From: Mya arenaria | Lineage: Eukaryota; Mollusca; Bivalvia; Myida; Myidae | NCBI RefSeq assembly: GCF_026914265.1 | Contig: NC_069127.1 | Coordinates: forward strand, 64,011,580-64,075,579 | Reading direction: 5' to 3' | DNA: 64,000 bases | The notes under the pieces: model-generated | Seen by the model: the letters and a program-made list of their open reading frames with translations, nothing else | Database searches by the model: none | What the model was told of the DNA's origin: nothing | Part shown: in pieces, positions 63,530-64,000 of the stretch | How positions within the stretch are numbered: the first letter of the stretch is position 1 | How the letters are laid out: each line of letters begins with the position of its first letter | Made by a program: the position numbers and the translations under genes

Positions 63530-64000
63530 ACGTGCTACATGTTTAATATTCATATGATTTCTTACCTACTATGTAACAGTTACGAGATCGCATTTTGACC
63601 GAATTCGGCTTAAACTCTGTGATGATTCAAATTAAATGGCAAATAAAACTTATACGATGAAAAAAATCATATCACGACTGCTTCTCATGACTGTACTGTT
63701 TTAGACAAGTGTATGACATAATTGTAGGACGATCAGACAATTAAAGGAGAATTTGTAAATTTGATTAAAGCCATAAATTTGACCTGTGTATCTGATTTTG
63801 TTTACAAAAAAGTTGAATTACTGATTGCACTGGCCTCTTGGATTCTTCTTATTACCAGAGTTATATAGCGAAACATCTCGTTAAAAGGTATGTTCAAGCG
63901 ATTTAAAGGACATAGATATTAAACGTTGAATGTAAACAAATTTGGTTCCAAAGTTTACAAATCCGTGTGCAAATAGGTTTTATGACTCCCCCTACATATT
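63530..64000. repeat. non-coding tandem unit, copy iv (partial, runs off the window)
   Basis: Collinear with about 57700-58230 of copy i (ACGACTGCTTCTCATGACTG, TTTGTTTACAAAAAAG). The first part of the unit is missing, its place being taken by the 56-bp satellite and spacer. Confidence 0.8.

Overview
The window looks like AT-rich nuclear DNA of an invertebrate animal, most likely a bivalve mollusc. The evidence is spliced genes with GT-AG introns, two tRNA-derived SINE families, several TIR elements (MITEs), a tandem-repeat-containing element of the kind described in clams and oysters, and abundant micro- and minisatellites. The species cannot be named from sequence alone. No bacterial operons, rRNA, functional tRNA gene or CRISPR array were seen.

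Three loci are gene-bearing. (1) A complete three-exon PRDM13 homologue lies on the + strand at 444-4123. It has a divergent PR/SET domain, one C2HC finger and three C-terminal C2H2 fingers. (2) Two complete, intact thymidine phosphorylase (TYMP) genes lie in tandem on the - strand, each with eight exons and identical splice phases: TYMP-1 at 25573-32927 (469 aa) and TYMP-2 at 39117-46128 (454 aa). They belong to a segmental duplication of about 10-12 kb (about 21.4-33.2 kb versus 36.4-46.5 kb). (3) A third, isolated TYMP-type first exon lies at 51741-51897 (-), with its own TATA box. No matching downstream exons were found between it and TYMP-2, so it is either an alternative first exon of TYMP-2 or the stump of a third copy. 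All three first exons have a TATA box 200-230 bp upstream of the ATG.

Layout. 0-4.2 kb: PRDM13, with a TCTG-rich satellite in intron 2. 4.6-20 kb: three diverged tandem copies (A about 5.1-9.1, B about 11.4-13.4, C about 16.25-19.95 kb) of a non-coding segment, separated by a 2.2-kb ACAGT pentamer array and a 2-kb TCTG/33-bp array. Element insertions in copy A have pre-insertion sites preserved in the other copies. 20-25.5 kb: mostly anonymous, with a repeat of about 290 bp at 23-24 kb. 25.5-33.2 kb: TYMP-1. 33.3-38.2 kb: hairpin, TTC tract, LINE fragment, dispersed repeats, MITE. 39.1-46.5 kb: TYMP-2. 46.5-56.1 kb: minisatellite, nested MITEs, orphan TYMP exon, TG/CG tract, Helitron-like tandem-repeat element, inverted SINE inside a TIR pair. 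56.8-64 kb: tandem non-coding units of about 1.1 kb interrupted by a 35-bp and a 56-bp satellite.

The genes do not form a pathway with one another. PRDM13 is a developmental transcription regulator; the TYMP paralogues are predicted pyrimidine-salvage enzymes. The most informative signals are the three-promoter arrangement of the TYMP cluster, a patch of likely gene conversion in its intron 3, and a decayed extra copy of exon 4 kept in only one paralogue.
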